Positions 23,917 to 33,540 of a stretch of DNA of 64,000 nucleotides are shown here, in pieces. Location of the stretch: assembly GCF_008831285.2 (NCBI RefSeq), contig NC_045144.1, positions 9,091,886 through 9,155,885 of the forward strand, in the 5' to 3' direction. Made by a program: the position numbers and the translations under genes. This DNA is from Nymphaea colorata. Taxonomy: Eukaryota > Streptophyta > Magnoliopsida > Nymphaeales > Nymphaeaceae. The notes beneath the pieces were generated by a model. That model was given only the letters and a program-made list of their open reading frames with translations. It did not search any database and had not been told where the DNA came from. Numbering within the stretch: position 1 is the first letter of the stretch; every line of letters starts with the position of its first letter.

Positions 23917-25468
23917 TCCATAGAAGATTGTACAAAGTTGGTATATCCCATCTTTCGGATACGCTCTTGTGCTCGTATGTGCACTCTATACTCTCTCTTT
24001 CAGCAAGAGAGACTGTAAGTTCACCTGGTTCCCATGTAGCTTTAGACCATTGGAATGATACACCCTCCTATAGATGCATCAGCATTTCTTTGTTACACTG
24101 CATAAAGATGTGCTGCTACCTGCTTTCTCTCCTTTATGTCAGCCATGATCGACTATTGTGATGTTTGCACGTCACCAGTAATCGCCGCAGGAGCAATTTC
24201 CATTGTTAAAATGATGGAAATGGTTCAGATCTTTCATTGTGACGCGGTAACCTTGGCAACCAACTTTGTGGCACAAAGGGTTTTTTACGATGCGGATCGT
24301 TGCTCCTGCTGTATGTTAACCATTCCAAAAGCAATGGCCAGCTTCTCACTGTGAGTATTGATATTGTTCGTGTGTATCTCTTATATGAGAGTACCCATAT
24401 TTGGCATTTTTCATTCTTAGGGAACTAGATTTCTCAAGAACATCTACGAAACTAAGAATTTCTTTTGATTCTGGAGGGGAAGTGTAGGAAGCGTCTTCAG
24501 AACATTGATTTTCATTTTTATTGCATCAATCCTTTTGGTTGCCATTGAATTTTCAAAGTGGCATTTGATGGTTTGGAATTTTGATTTAAAAATGAAAATC
24601 CATAATCATAATTCCTCTTCAAATTGGAACAAAATCAAAATTTTAGGTTGGAGTTTCCTAATTTCTGAAACAAAATACCTAGTTTGTTTAATAATTCAAA
24701 TTTCTTAAAAGATGAGCATTTTGATTCTAAAATTTCATGATTCTAGATATATCAAAAGCCCCCTCACAGATGCTGGTTTACCTGAAATATATTTCTTCGT
24801 GGGCATTTGGATGAGACTCCAAAATGCTGTTCTAGAGGCAAAACGTGATGATATTTTTGGATTGTTTAGTGACATCAAAAACTGGGTATCATGAAAAACC
24901 CATATTTGACAAAATGTTGTTTGTTAAAAGGGAGTGAAAAACCTAATCCTCCTCGTGTTCATAAAACACTTGGTTTTGGGTGTGTCACACAAACCAGGTA
25001 CTCAAAACTTATTAAAAAACTCAGTTTTCACAAAATCAAGCTTTTACAAAATTGGGTTAAATGATGGCGTCATCTAAATGCCCCCTTCAGTCGAGGGGCG
25101 GACCCAAGGAGGGGCATGCATGGGCCCTGTCCCCACCTCATTTTTAAAAAAAAAAAAATTACATGTAAATTTTAGAAAATTTTACTTGTCTTATATAAAA
25201 ATTTTCAAAAACGATATTTTGGTCTCTGTTAAACTTTAGAAACTTTAATTTACCCAAAATTTAGAAACTTTAATTCACCACATTTTTGGTCCTCATTAGA
25301 AATAGCCAAATAGGTGTATCAACAACATAGTGCTCGAGGTGGAAGTTTGCCACATGATTTTGAGCTGCTTCGGTGAATTTGGGTTTAAAGAAGAAGGGTT
25401 AGGGAATGACGGTTGGGACTCAGGTCATTTGTGTTCGTTCTGGACATGATGCTATCCCATGAGGGTCT
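23917..25468. other. Intergenic DNA between two copia elements, with a small MITE
   Basis: No gene is recognised. Open frames at 23930-24355 have no family similarity. A MITE-like element occupies 24801-25082, followed at 25095-25145 by GGGGCGGACCC..GGGGCATGCATGGGCCC, which resembles the terminus of a common plant dispersed repeat. Confidence 0.55.
24801..25082. mobile_element. MITE-like element, 282 bp
   Basis: Terminal inverted repeats GGGCATTTGGATGA (24801-24814) and TCATCTAAATGCCC (25069-25082) match at 13 of 14 positions. The interior is AT-rich and non-coding. No convincing target duplication is visible, so the superfamily is open. Confidence 0.6.
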
Positions 25469-25667
25469 TGTAAAGAACCGTGAGGATTGAGAGAGAGAGA
25501 GGGAAAGATTCAGCAAATGAATCACATGTCTGTTTGTTATTGATTATACAAGGTATTTATAGAGTACAAGAAAGATGACGTTACAACAAAAAAGGCAAGA
25601 AATAAAATCGTGTAATCAGATCCTAAATTGATAGTGATTGATACGATTTTATTTCTTGCTGAAATCA
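25469..25667 (-). repeat. 3' LTR of copia element B
   Basis: A 199-bp TG...CA repeat. It contains its own small inverted repeat: a 17-bp arm (GCAAGAAATAAAATCGT) and its complement around a 31-bp loop, at about 25595-25659. The purine run GAATGAGGGAA (minus strand) adjoins it at 25668-25678 and serves as polypurine tract. Confidence 0.88.
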
Positions 25668-25728
25668 TTCCCTCATTCAAGCTCCTTCATGATTCCATGA
25701 TCTTTCCTTGAAGGGGCTCTTTCCTGTT

Positions 25729-27480
25729 TCAAGATCTTTCCTTAACAGCCTCCCGCAAACTGAACGGCGGCTCTATGACGTTGAGGTTGTTTCTAAAATC
25801 TGTGAACACTGTTCCTCCTAGAGCCTTTGTCATTCCATCCGCTAATTGTTCTTTAGTACGAATGAAATTCACTTGGATCTCTCCTTTATTGACATGATCT
25901 CTAACGAAATGAAAATCAATTTCAACATGCTTGGTGCGAGCATGAAACACAGGGTTTGAGGCTAAATATAGAGCTCCTATATTATCACACCATAAAGTTG
26001 GTGCATCTGATAATGGAAACTGTAGCTCTTTCAGGAGAGATTTTAACCATAGTATTTCTGCAGCAGCACAGGCTAGGGACTTGTACTCAGCTTCAGTGCT
26101 GGACCGAGCAACTGTTCTTTGTTTTCTAGAAGCCCATGAGACAACATTATTGCCTAGGAAAGCAACAAAACCTCCGGTCGACTTTCGATCTTCTGGACTA
26201 CCAGCCCAGTCTGCATCAGCAAAAATACTCAATTGCAAAGATGATGATCGAGTCAAGCGAAGGGCATAATGACTGGTTCCTTTTAAATACCGAAGTATTC
26301 TTTTGACCATCGTCCAATGAACAGTCTTTGGCGAGTGCATGAATTGACAAGCGCGATTTACAGCAAATGCAATATCTGGACGTGTGAGAGTAACATATTG
26401 TAGTGCGCCTATTATACTTCGATACATCGTGGGATCCGAAAATAACTGCTCAATGGCTGTAACAGATTTAGTGATCACCAAGGGAGATGTTGTAGGTTTG
26501 GCATTGTCCATTTGAGCTTTGTGAAGAATGTCAATAATGTAACGATGTTGACTCAGATATATCTCCCCAGGCCTTCGCTTGACTTCAATACTTAGGAAAT
26601 AGGTAAGGGGACCAAGATCCTTTACCGAGAATGCAGAGCCAAGCTGTTTAATAATATGAGAAACGAGAGACGGCGCGGATCCGGTGATGATCAAATCATC
26701 TACGTACACAAGAAGAAAAATGTGATTGCCATCGCGAGAGTAAATAAACAGAGATGCATCAGACTGAGAGGCAACAAAGCCAATGTCGCGAAGGAAACAA
26801 CTCAAGCGATGATACCAGGCACGTGGAGCCTGCTTGAGACCATACAAAGCTTTGTCTAGCTTGCATACATGATGAGGATAGGTGGCATCTTGAAACCCCT
26901 CTGGTTGAGCCATATAGACATCTTCAGAAAGAAACCCATTAAGGAAAGCATTATCAAAATCAAGTTGTCGTAATGACCAGTCAAACTGAACAGCTAAAGA
27001 GAGTAGGACTCGGATAGTAGTTGGTTTGACGGTGGGACTGAAAGTTTCTTGATAGTCAATACCAGCCGTTTGAAGAAAACCCCGGGCGACAAGGCGCGCC
27101 TTGTGCCGTGCGATAGAGCCGTCAGGATGACGCTTGAATTTGTACACCCATTTGGAACTGATAATGTTGAAGTCAGGTTGAGGCGGAACGAGATGCCATG
27201 TTTTGTTTTTCTGCAATGCTGAAAATTCTAATTGCATAGCTTGGCGCCAACACGTGGAACGAATAGCCTCTTTAAACGTTCCTGGTTCTTCTTGTTCATG
27301 GATGGCAGAAAAAACTTTGGGTTTTAACGAGCCAGTCATGGAACGAGTGATCATCGAGTGAGAAGGATGCAGAGCATCTTGAGTGGCTGCGACATCAGTA
27401 ACTATGTCCGACGAAGAAGCCGCCAACAGGTCCGACACGGGCAGGCTGATAGGCTCCAGTGAGGACGACGCCAAAGTCAT
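25729..27480 (-). CDS. Copia B reverse transcriptase-RNase H, 583 aa
   Basis: The Ser/Thr-rich linker is followed by WRQAMQLEFSALQKNKTW (start of the RT fold), KARLVARGFLQ, YQETFSPTVKPTTIR, LDFDNAFLNGFLSEDVYM, LYGLKQAPRAWY and the intact catalytic YVDDLIIT at residues 258-265. The RNase H part follows: TRPDIAFAVNRACQFMHSP, LRYLKGTSHY, DADWAGSPEDRKSTGG, ARSSTEAEYKSLA, and TKHVEIDFHFVRDHV with LADGMTKAL near the C-end. The frame is fully open and the active-site residues are present. Its ATG overlaps the stop of the integrase frame by ATGA, so in the ancestral polyprotein this was one continuous frame. Confidence 0.92.
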   Translation of the reverse strand: MTLASSSLEPISLPVSDLLAASSSDIVTDVAATQDALHPSHSMITRSMTGSLKPKVFSAIHEQEEPGTFKEAIRSTCWRQAMQLEFSALQKNKTWHLVPPQPDFNIISSKWVYKFKRHPDGSIARHKARLVARGFLQTAGIDYQETFSPTVKPTTIRVLLSLAVQFDWSLRQLDFDNAFLNGFLSEDVYMAQPEGFQDATYPHHVCKLDKALYGLKQAPRAWYHRLSCFLRDIGFVASQSDASLFIYSRDGNHIFLLVYVDDLIITGSAPSLVSHIIKQLGSAFSVKDLGPLTYFLSIEVKRRPGEIYLSQHRYIIDILHKAQMDNAKPTTSPLVITKSVTAIEQLFSDPTMYRSIIGALQYVTLTRPDIAFAVNRACQFMHSPKTVHWTMVKRILRYLKGTSHYALRLTRSSSLQLSIFADADWAGSPEDRKSTGGFVAFLGNNVVSWASRKQRTVARSSTEAEYKSLACAAAEILWLKSLLKELQFPLSDAPTLWCDNIGALYLASNPVFHARTKHVEIDFHFVRDHVNKGEIQVNFIRTKEQLADGMTKALGGTVFTDFRNNLNVIEPPFSLREAVKERS

Positions 27481-28478
27481 GGTGGGTGTAAGATCCTCAT
27501 AGGCTCCCCTGATGTGGGCTGAGCAGGCCCATGGACGGGCAGGCTGATATGCTCAGAGGAAGAAACCATAGCAGATGATGAAGAACCAATTATTGGTAGT
27601 GGCAGAACAATATACGATGACGACGATGCTGGCTGTAATGGAGCGACGGGACTACTTGAAGGAGAGCTGGTTGTGTGTGGTAGCCAATGCGATACAATAT
27701 CTTCTGAAATAGTCATATGTTGATCGGACTTGCTCGGATGAGTTTCATCAAAAATAACATGCCGAGATATAAAAATACGGCGATGACTCTTGTCATAGCA
27801 TAAATACCCCTTATGATGACTAGCATAACCCAGAAAGATGCATGGAGTGGTCTTGGGCAGAAACTTGGAATCATTCATGGGTGTCAATAATGGATAACAT
27901 GTGGTTCCAAAACCCCGAAGATGTGTATACTCTGGATCTTGATGAAAGAGCATATAAAAGGGTGACTTTCGCTGCAATTTTAGTGTTGGTAATCTATTGA
28001 TAAGATAAATAGCAGTTCGAAAAGAATCATCCCAAAAATTATATGATAAACCGGCATCATAGAGCATACTTAATCCTGTTTCAACAACATGACGATTTTT
28101 GCGTTCAACGATGCCATTTTGTTCGGGAGTGTAAGGACAAGAAAACTGATGAAATATTCCATGTGCTTCACAAAACAAAGCTAAGTCAGAGTTGACAAAT
28201 TCTTTTCCATTATCGGATTGAACGGAACATATGTGAGCATTTAATTGCTTTTCAACCAAGGTTTTGAAATTCTTGAAACATGGAACAACTTCAGACTTAG
28301 CTTTAAGAGGAAACAACCATGAAAATCTGGAATAGTTGTCAACAATAAGAAGAAAAAACTTAAAGCCTTCCCGAGAGAGAATAGGGGCAGGTCCCCATAC
28401 ATCCATATGAAGCATTTCAAGAGGACGTGATGCTTGAAAATCAGAAATTGGAAAGGGTTGTTTATGTGCCTTTCCCAT
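27477..28478 (-). CDS. Copia B integrase, 333 aa open frame
   Basis: It starts inside the pre-integrase zinc region (MGKAHKQPF). The DD35E catalytic triad is intact: D26 (MDVWGP), D89 (QSDNGKEF) and E125 (EQNGIVERKNRH), with exactly 35 residues between the last two. The C-terminal FLGYASHHKGYLCYD and RHVIFDETHP motifs follow, then a Ser/Pro-rich linker. It is in the same frame as the gag ORF upstream, separated by a TAG, and out of frame with RT downstream. The first Met is therefore not a natural start but the first one after the stop. Confidence 0.9.
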   Translation of the reverse strand: MGKAHKQPFPISDFQASRPLEMLHMDVWGPAPILSREGFKFFLLIVDNYSRFSWLFPLKAKSEVVPCFKNFKTLVEKQLNAHICSVQSDNGKEFVNSDLALFCEAHGIFHQFSCPYTPEQNGIVERKNRHVVETGLSMLYDAGLSYNFWDDSFRTAIYLINRLPTLKLQRKSPFYMLFHQDPEYTHLRGFGTTCYPLLTPMNDSKFLPKTTPCIFLGYASHHKGYLCYDKSHRRIFISRHVIFDETHPSKSDQHMTISEDIVSHWLPHTTSSPSSSPVAPLQPASSSSYIVLPLPIIGSSSSAMVSSSEHISLPVHGPAQPTSGEPMRILHPP

Positions 28479-28487
28479 AAGACAAGA

Positions 28488-29999
28488 CTAACAAACTCCT
28501 TTCTGAATAGGAGAATTTATTGAAATGAACTGACTAGAGTTTAGAAAGCTAACAATCTTCTTGTTTGCATGACCAAGCCGCCGATGCCATAGATCAAATG
28601 ACGCTGAAGGTTTATTGACGCCTATTGGAAACCAGCAACTAAACGCTGCCCCCTTGGTTGAAGATGACTCAATGTTTGATCGGACAGCCTTGATGGGGTA
28701 GAGCCCGTTACGCATCTTTGGTCCTTGAAGAAGAACCTTGCCCGTCTGTCGATCCTTAATAATAAAATCATGTGGTGAGAATTGAAAAATACAATCATTT
28801 TCAGACGTAAATTTTCCCACTGATAAGAGATTATGAGCTATTTTAGGAACATGCAAGGCATTAGTAAGTTTGAATGAAGTCCCTTCAGAATTAACTAATA
28901 AATTGCGTGTATGCTTAATAGAAAGGCTTAAACCATTACCAATCATGATATTGTCTCTTCCATCACATGGTGTTTTGTTTTGCATCATCTCATCACTGTT
29001 GACAATATGATTAGTCACTCCCGAGTCGGGATACCAATATTCACTTGTAGACTCCTGTAGGTTCATGGCTGAAAATGCCCGCGGGATATCATAACATGTC
29101 CTTGCCGAATGACCCTTCCGTCCGCAATATTGACACGTTACGATAGGTCGAGAATGACTTCCATTTCCTGCATTGTTGTTTGGATGTTCATGCTGTGGTT
29201 GAGGCTGGAGAGGAGGTTGTCTTCCTCGTCCTTGGAATCGACCTCCTTGCCGACCCCTAAAGTTGCCTCGACCTCTAGCGCGTCCTCGAAAAGTATTAAA
29301 GGCAACTTGATTTTCAGCCTGTGGTAATGCCTGAATGGATCTGTTAGAGTTGGACATTGACGATTTGAACATCTCAAGTCTCTTCTCTAGAGTGAGTAAG
29401 AGATCGAATAATTCAGAAAATGTAATTGAGACATTTGAAGAGTTAGCACTAATGAGAGTAATAAAACTTTCATATTCAATAGGCAAACCGTTCATCGTGA
29501 TCTGAACAAGATCACTGTCGTCCGTGTCTATTCCCGCCGCAGCTAACGTATCTGCAAGGAACTTGATCCGTTCCAGATATGTGTGCATATCCATATTTCC
29601 TTTTTGAATGAAGTGTAGTTCCTTCCTCAACAACATTATTCTCAATGGTGATTGAGAACCGAAGGACTTTTTCAGCGTTTTCCATGCTTCATGTGCTGAT
29701 TTGCTAGACACGATTTGCCTCAGGACTGGTTCTGAAACAGTGGCTTTGATCCAACTTAAAGCCAGACGATCGGACTTCTTCCAGATAGCAAAATCTGGAT
29801 TAACTTCATTTTTACCGTCCTTCATAATAATCTCTGGAGGAGGAGGAAGCGTCCCATCAATGAACTGTACAAGTTCTTGGGACTCCATGACTGATTCCAG
29901 TTGACTGTTCCATAGAAGATAATTGTCTCTTGTGAGTTTGACGGAGACAAGCGCGGAGATCGCGTTCCATTGTGTTGACAAAGAAGATGAGTTTGCCAT
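28488..29999 (-). CDS. Copia B gag, protease and pre-integrase, 503 aa
   Basis: The N-terminal gag domain carries LTRDNYLLWNSQLESVM. A Gly/Arg-rich stretch (RGRARGRGNFRGRQGGR) precedes the zinc knuckle CQYCGRKGHSARTC (about residue 286). The aspartic protease region reads WYPDSGVTNHI (about residue 320), with Val where DSGA is usual. The pre-integrase motif LWHRRLGHANKKIV follows. The frame ends at an in-frame TAG (28488-28490) in the middle of the pre-integrase zinc motif. The ATG at 29997-29999 is the natural polyprotein start. Confidence 0.9.
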   Translation of the reverse strand: MANSSSLSTQWNAISALVSVKLTRDNYLLWNSQLESVMESQELVQFIDGTLPPPPEIIMKDGKNEVNPDFAIWKKSDRLALSWIKATVSEPVLRQIVSSKSAHEAWKTLKKSFGSQSPLRIMLLRKELHFIQKGNMDMHTYLERIKFLADTLAAAGIDTDDSDLVQITMNGLPIEYESFITLISANSSNVSITFSELFDLLLTLEKRLEMFKSSMSNSNRSIQALPQAENQVAFNTFRGRARGRGNFRGRQGGRFQGRGRQPPLQPQPQHEHPNNNAGNGSHSRPIVTCQYCGRKGHSARTCYDIPRAFSAMNLQESTSEYWYPDSGVTNHIVNSDEMMQNKTPCDGRDNIMIGNGLSLSIKHTRNLLVNSEGTSFKLTNALHVPKIAHNLLSVGKFTSENDCIFQFSPHDFIIKDRQTGKVLLQGPKMRNGLYPIKAVRSNIESSSTKGAAFSCWFPIGVNKPSASFDLWHRRLGHANKKIVSFLNSSQFISINSPIQKGVC

Positions 30000-30119
30000 G
30001 ATTAGAGGGTACCAAGGCCTTCTCTCGTCGCCTTTAGACCTCGTCAGGCAAGGAATGATCCTTGACGAAGCGGCGCGTTCTCCTTGCTCGACTTAGGCGT
30101 AGCAGCGGAATACCGACCC

Positions 30120-30470
30120 TCATTGGCGAACGAGGATCGGGCGAAGCAGGAAGGAATAAGCAGAGCGGGCGAACGTTGACGCAGGATGCTCGAGGGATCT
30201 TGCGGGCAGAGCGGGCGAGATAGAGTGGGCGTCGCTCGAGCGGAAGGAACCGAGCGGAAGGAACGGATCACGGATGGAAGATGATGGAAGGGCGTCGCTC
30301 GAGTGGACACTCAAGCGGGCGTCGCTCGAGTGGACAATGATGGAAGGGCATCGGGCGAAGCACGCAGAGATAGAGGGGCGGATGGAAGGCGCTTGAGCAG
30401 AGCGGAACCACGCTGGCAGAGCTCAAGCGGTCGGACGCTCGAGCGAGGACAGAGGAGAAGAGCTCGAGTG
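30120..30470 (-). repeat. GC-rich short-repeat leader of copia B
   Basis: Between the primer site and gag the base composition jumps to GC-rich. The word GCGTCGCTCGAG(C/T)GGA recurs at about 30227, 30291 and 30318, with related words GGGCGAAC, GAGCGGAAGGAAC and GATGGAAGG in between. Frames on both strands are open by composition only. It is non-coding leader with degenerate tandem repeats. Confidence 0.7.
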
Positions 30471-30541
30471 GGCGGGGCAGGACGCTCCGGGCGAACGCAG
30501 GCAAGGGCTTGCGCAGGTAAAGACACCTCAAGGGAGAGATA

Positions 30542-30553
30542 GCTCTGATACCA
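30542..30553 (-). promoter_or_regulatory. Primer binding site (initiator-Met tRNA) of copia B
   Basis: On the minus strand TGGTATCAGAGC directly follows the ...TTTACA end of the upstream LTR. This fixes the element's orientation and the LTR edge at 30554. Confidence 0.92.
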
Positions 30554-30857
30554 TGTAAAGATCCGTGAGGATTGAGAGAGAGAGAGAAAGATTCAGCAAA
30601 TGAATCACATGTCTGTTTGTTATTGATTATACAAGGTATTTATAGAGTACAAGAAAGATGACGTTACAACAAAAAAGGCAAGAAATAAAATCGTGTAATC
30701 AGATCCTAAATTGATAGTGATTGATACGATTTTATTTCTTGCTTTTTTTGTTGTAACGTCATCTTTCTTGTACTCTATAAATACCTTGTATAATCAATAA
30801 CAAACATGCATTTGCTGAATCTTTCTCTCTCTCTCTCAATCCTCACGGATCTTTACA
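30554..30857 (-). repeat. Hairpin-converted 5' LTR of copia B (304-bp palindrome)
   Basis: Arm 1 is 30554-30694, the 31-bp spacer 30695-30725, and arm 2 30726-30857. Arm 2 is the reverse complement of arm 1 apart from one 9-bp deletion and about two single-base differences. Both outer ends read TGTAAAGATCC. Arm 1 plus spacer plus the first 17 bases of arm 2 match the 3' LTR; the normal outer end TGATTTCAGC is missing and replaced by the inverted copy. Confidence 0.95.
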
Positions 30858-32750
30858 ATAAAGGTTGAGGGCCTACCTCTCCACAGGTTTTCACCACAAC
30901 AACATAGTGCGTGAGGAAGTTTTTCACGAGCATCGCACAACAAATTATTTAAATTCTATGTCCATATGAATTTCATGTGTGTGTGAACGAACAACAGTAG
31001 TTATGTAGTAATCTTTTGATGCTTTTGGTCTGAATGCCTTTGATAGATTAACTTCTCCTAATTAATGGTCATAAAACATCATTGTTGATAGATAGTATGG
31101 GGCGGAGCCACATCCACATGTGGGCATGTGCGGGCAATTGCCCATGCAGTCCGATAGAAATCGCCTTATTTATTTATAGAGTAAGCGCTCCTCAGCCAAA
31201 TATGTCTGTCTCCACCACTTTGGATAGCATTTCTTCAATTGCTTGTTGCAGCTCCTGTGATGAGCAGTGGTAGAGGCAATGCTTCTTGTGGTTTAGACTT
31301 CAGGTGAAAGGGAATGGAATTCATTCGTATGATGGATGGCTTGTACTTTGCATTTTAGGCATTCAGTAATACCTGATCTGCTAATAATGACTACAATATT
31401 TAGATTGTGGAAATAAAACCAATTTTTAGTCTACAAAATTTTCAGTTAACCTTGGACCATGTTGATGTGCATAACATTGGGTGAGTGTGCGAAACTCCTT
31501 GTTGGATGTTGAGATCTGATCACCACGGACATGTTTCCAAGCCATTGTGGTGCTTGGTGCCGCTGCTCTGCCTTCTTCCACTATCTCACATTTGTCAACC
31601 TCTCTTTTTCTCTCCCTTCATGGGCAATCAGTCATCCAACCAAAATCGTCCATGTAAAACCAATGAATGGTTGATAAAAAAAAAAAAAGAGAAAAAGTTG
31701 TAAAATAATACTAAGATAACGTGAATGCCAATCACTTTTGTTTTTTATTTTTTTCTTAGTTGTCCATCGTATTGGATTAGATAGTGCAGATTAAATTAAA
31801 TGACTAAATGACTTTGAAAAACTAAAGTCACTATTCAAATTTATTTTACACATATATATATATATATACTTTTATATAATTTTTATTATAAATATATGTT
31901 TAGATATTAAATTTATATAATTGAAATATTTCTTATTAAGTGAGGTTGGATTGGATTAAACTTTCATGCTTAGGCCTAACTTTGAATGCTTGGAGTCTTT
32001 TGAAAAATGCTGCCATTTTTTCTGCTCATTTTTCATTTTTTGATAAGATGGAACACGTGTGTCATAGATATCTTCATACCCGTTGATTCTTTCTGTCAAT
32101 ATCAAACACTACTCCGTAAAAAAAAAAAAAAACAAAGCCCGTTTTAGGGGGCCTGATAATCGGGCCGACTCGCTCGATAAAGAGTTGGGCACTTGGGCTC
32201 TACTTGAGTTGCAGCTCGTAACTGTGGCTCGGTCTTTGAGTCGACACTCGAAACCCAAACCGTAGCTCAACTCAATTAAAATTAAAAATATATATTTTTA
32301 AAATAAAATAATAAATAAATAAAATTAATTATAATAAAAAATATATATATATATATATATTAATGAAACAAGCCGTGCTTTTTTTTAGGTCGGTACCCGG
32401 ACTCGAGTCGAACCGGGTATCTACCCGGTCCGATGCCCATACTGGTGGGTCCCATCTCCTCCTTTTTGTTCGTCTAGTGTTTCTCCTGCTTCGGTTGCTT
32501 CCTCCATTTTTGTGGCACTCAAATGTTTGGAGTTATCTGGTGTTTCAGCATGCTTGACCGACCAACAGGCTTCCCCCGCATCCTTCTCCGGAAGGAACAG
32601 AAGATGCGAGGACGATGCTAAAGGGAAGGGGCGCTGTTCTCTTGACGGCTGCCTCTCTTGAGATCAATGATTCATGCAGACTAAGGCTTTAATTTCCTGA
32701 GGAGCGAGGAAAACTTTTCTTGGTGGTTTTGTGTTCTTCGAAAGGAAACG
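30858..32750. other. Intergenic region upstream of ClpF
   Basis: No gene is seen. It holds a segment at 31095-31150 (GGGCGGAGCC..TGTGGGCATGTGCGGGCAATTGCCC) that looks like a dispersed-repeat terminus, an AT-rich zone with (AT)n at about 31852-31868, and a repeat with GC-rich arms and an AT core at 32140-32430. The last 300 bp, richer in C and T, should contain the ClpF promoter and 5' UTR. No clear TATA box was identified. Confidence 0.5.
32140..32430. mobile_element. Second copy of the GC-arm/AT-core repeat
   Basis: The left arm has GGGGGCCTGATAATCGGGCC and ACTCGAAACCC words, then about 100 bp of only A and T (32280-32361), then a right arm with GGTACCCGGACTCGAGTCGAACCGGG. The layout parallels 13214-13540 but the arms are more diverged. 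Confidence 0.45.
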
Positions 32751-33498
32751 ATGAAGGGCACCTTCATGAGTTGCTTGCCATCTTCAGGAAACTCGACCAG
32801 TTATGGAGTGATGATGCCCCACTCAACAGGTGGTGACATTAGAGCTGGTAATAGGGTTCAGAGGAACGTTGCTGTTTGCCGAACCTGTTCTATCCAGCAG
32901 CGACGTGTCTTCGGGCTCTTTTTCACCGGATCAAACCGTTCCAGAAACGCAGGGTTGAGAGTTCAAGCAGGATGGTTGTTCAGAGGTAGCGAGGGCAGAG
33001 AGATGAATGCAGGCTGCGAGCGCAGCGAGAGTGCTAACGAGGACATCTTGGTGTTCTTTTTCCAGCTTGACCTGGCTACCCGAATTCAGGTAATGCCCTC
33101 TTTGTGCTCTTCCACTTTATGGGAATCACTGTGTCTCTGTAAGATTGCAAATTGTTTTCTCTGTTTTCTTTTGGGATGGTCTGAATTATTTGAATTGATG
33201 GCTGAGGGGTTTTCGTGCGTTGAACAACAAATGTAAAATTCATGTGGGTAAGGGAATTCCCGTACTTCTGGGGCATGCTTGTTCCCTTCGAGTTGTATCC
33301 CACATGAGGTGGGCATTTGGTGCAATCTAATAGGCTAATAGCCAGGTGCCTACCACTTTGGGTTTGCAATATTAACAAGGGAAAAGAAGATTTGGTTGAT
33401 AATCATTTTTTAGACTATGGAAGCCAAAGCTGTACCGACAAGCTACTGGTTATGCCATTTCCTGCATTGTCGAATCAATTTTATACATGGCTATCTTG

Positions 33499-33540
<42 letters not shown>

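Larger units (their letters stand above)
25469..30857 (-). mobile_element. Ty1/copia LTR retrotransposon B, nearly intact coding region, hairpin 5' LTR
   Basis: On the minus strand the order is 5' LTR (30554-30857), primer site, GC-rich leader, gag-protease, integrase, RT-RNase H, polypurine tract and 3' LTR (25469-25667). The domain order protease-integrase-RT-RNase H defines copia; the gag motif DNYLLWNSQLESVM suggests an Ale/Retrofit-like lineage (inference). Over the shared LTR sequence I count about one substitution and one 2-bp indel, so the insertion is recent. Coding capacity is interrupted by a TAG at 28488-28490 and a frameshift at 27477-27480. No 5-bp target duplication is evident (GGTCT left, ATAAA right). 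Confidence 0.92.

Noticed and set aside
30044-30542. Several overlapping open frames in GC-rich DNA
   Set aside because: Located between primer site and gag of copia B; open on both strands through composition and short repeats, no protein similarity.
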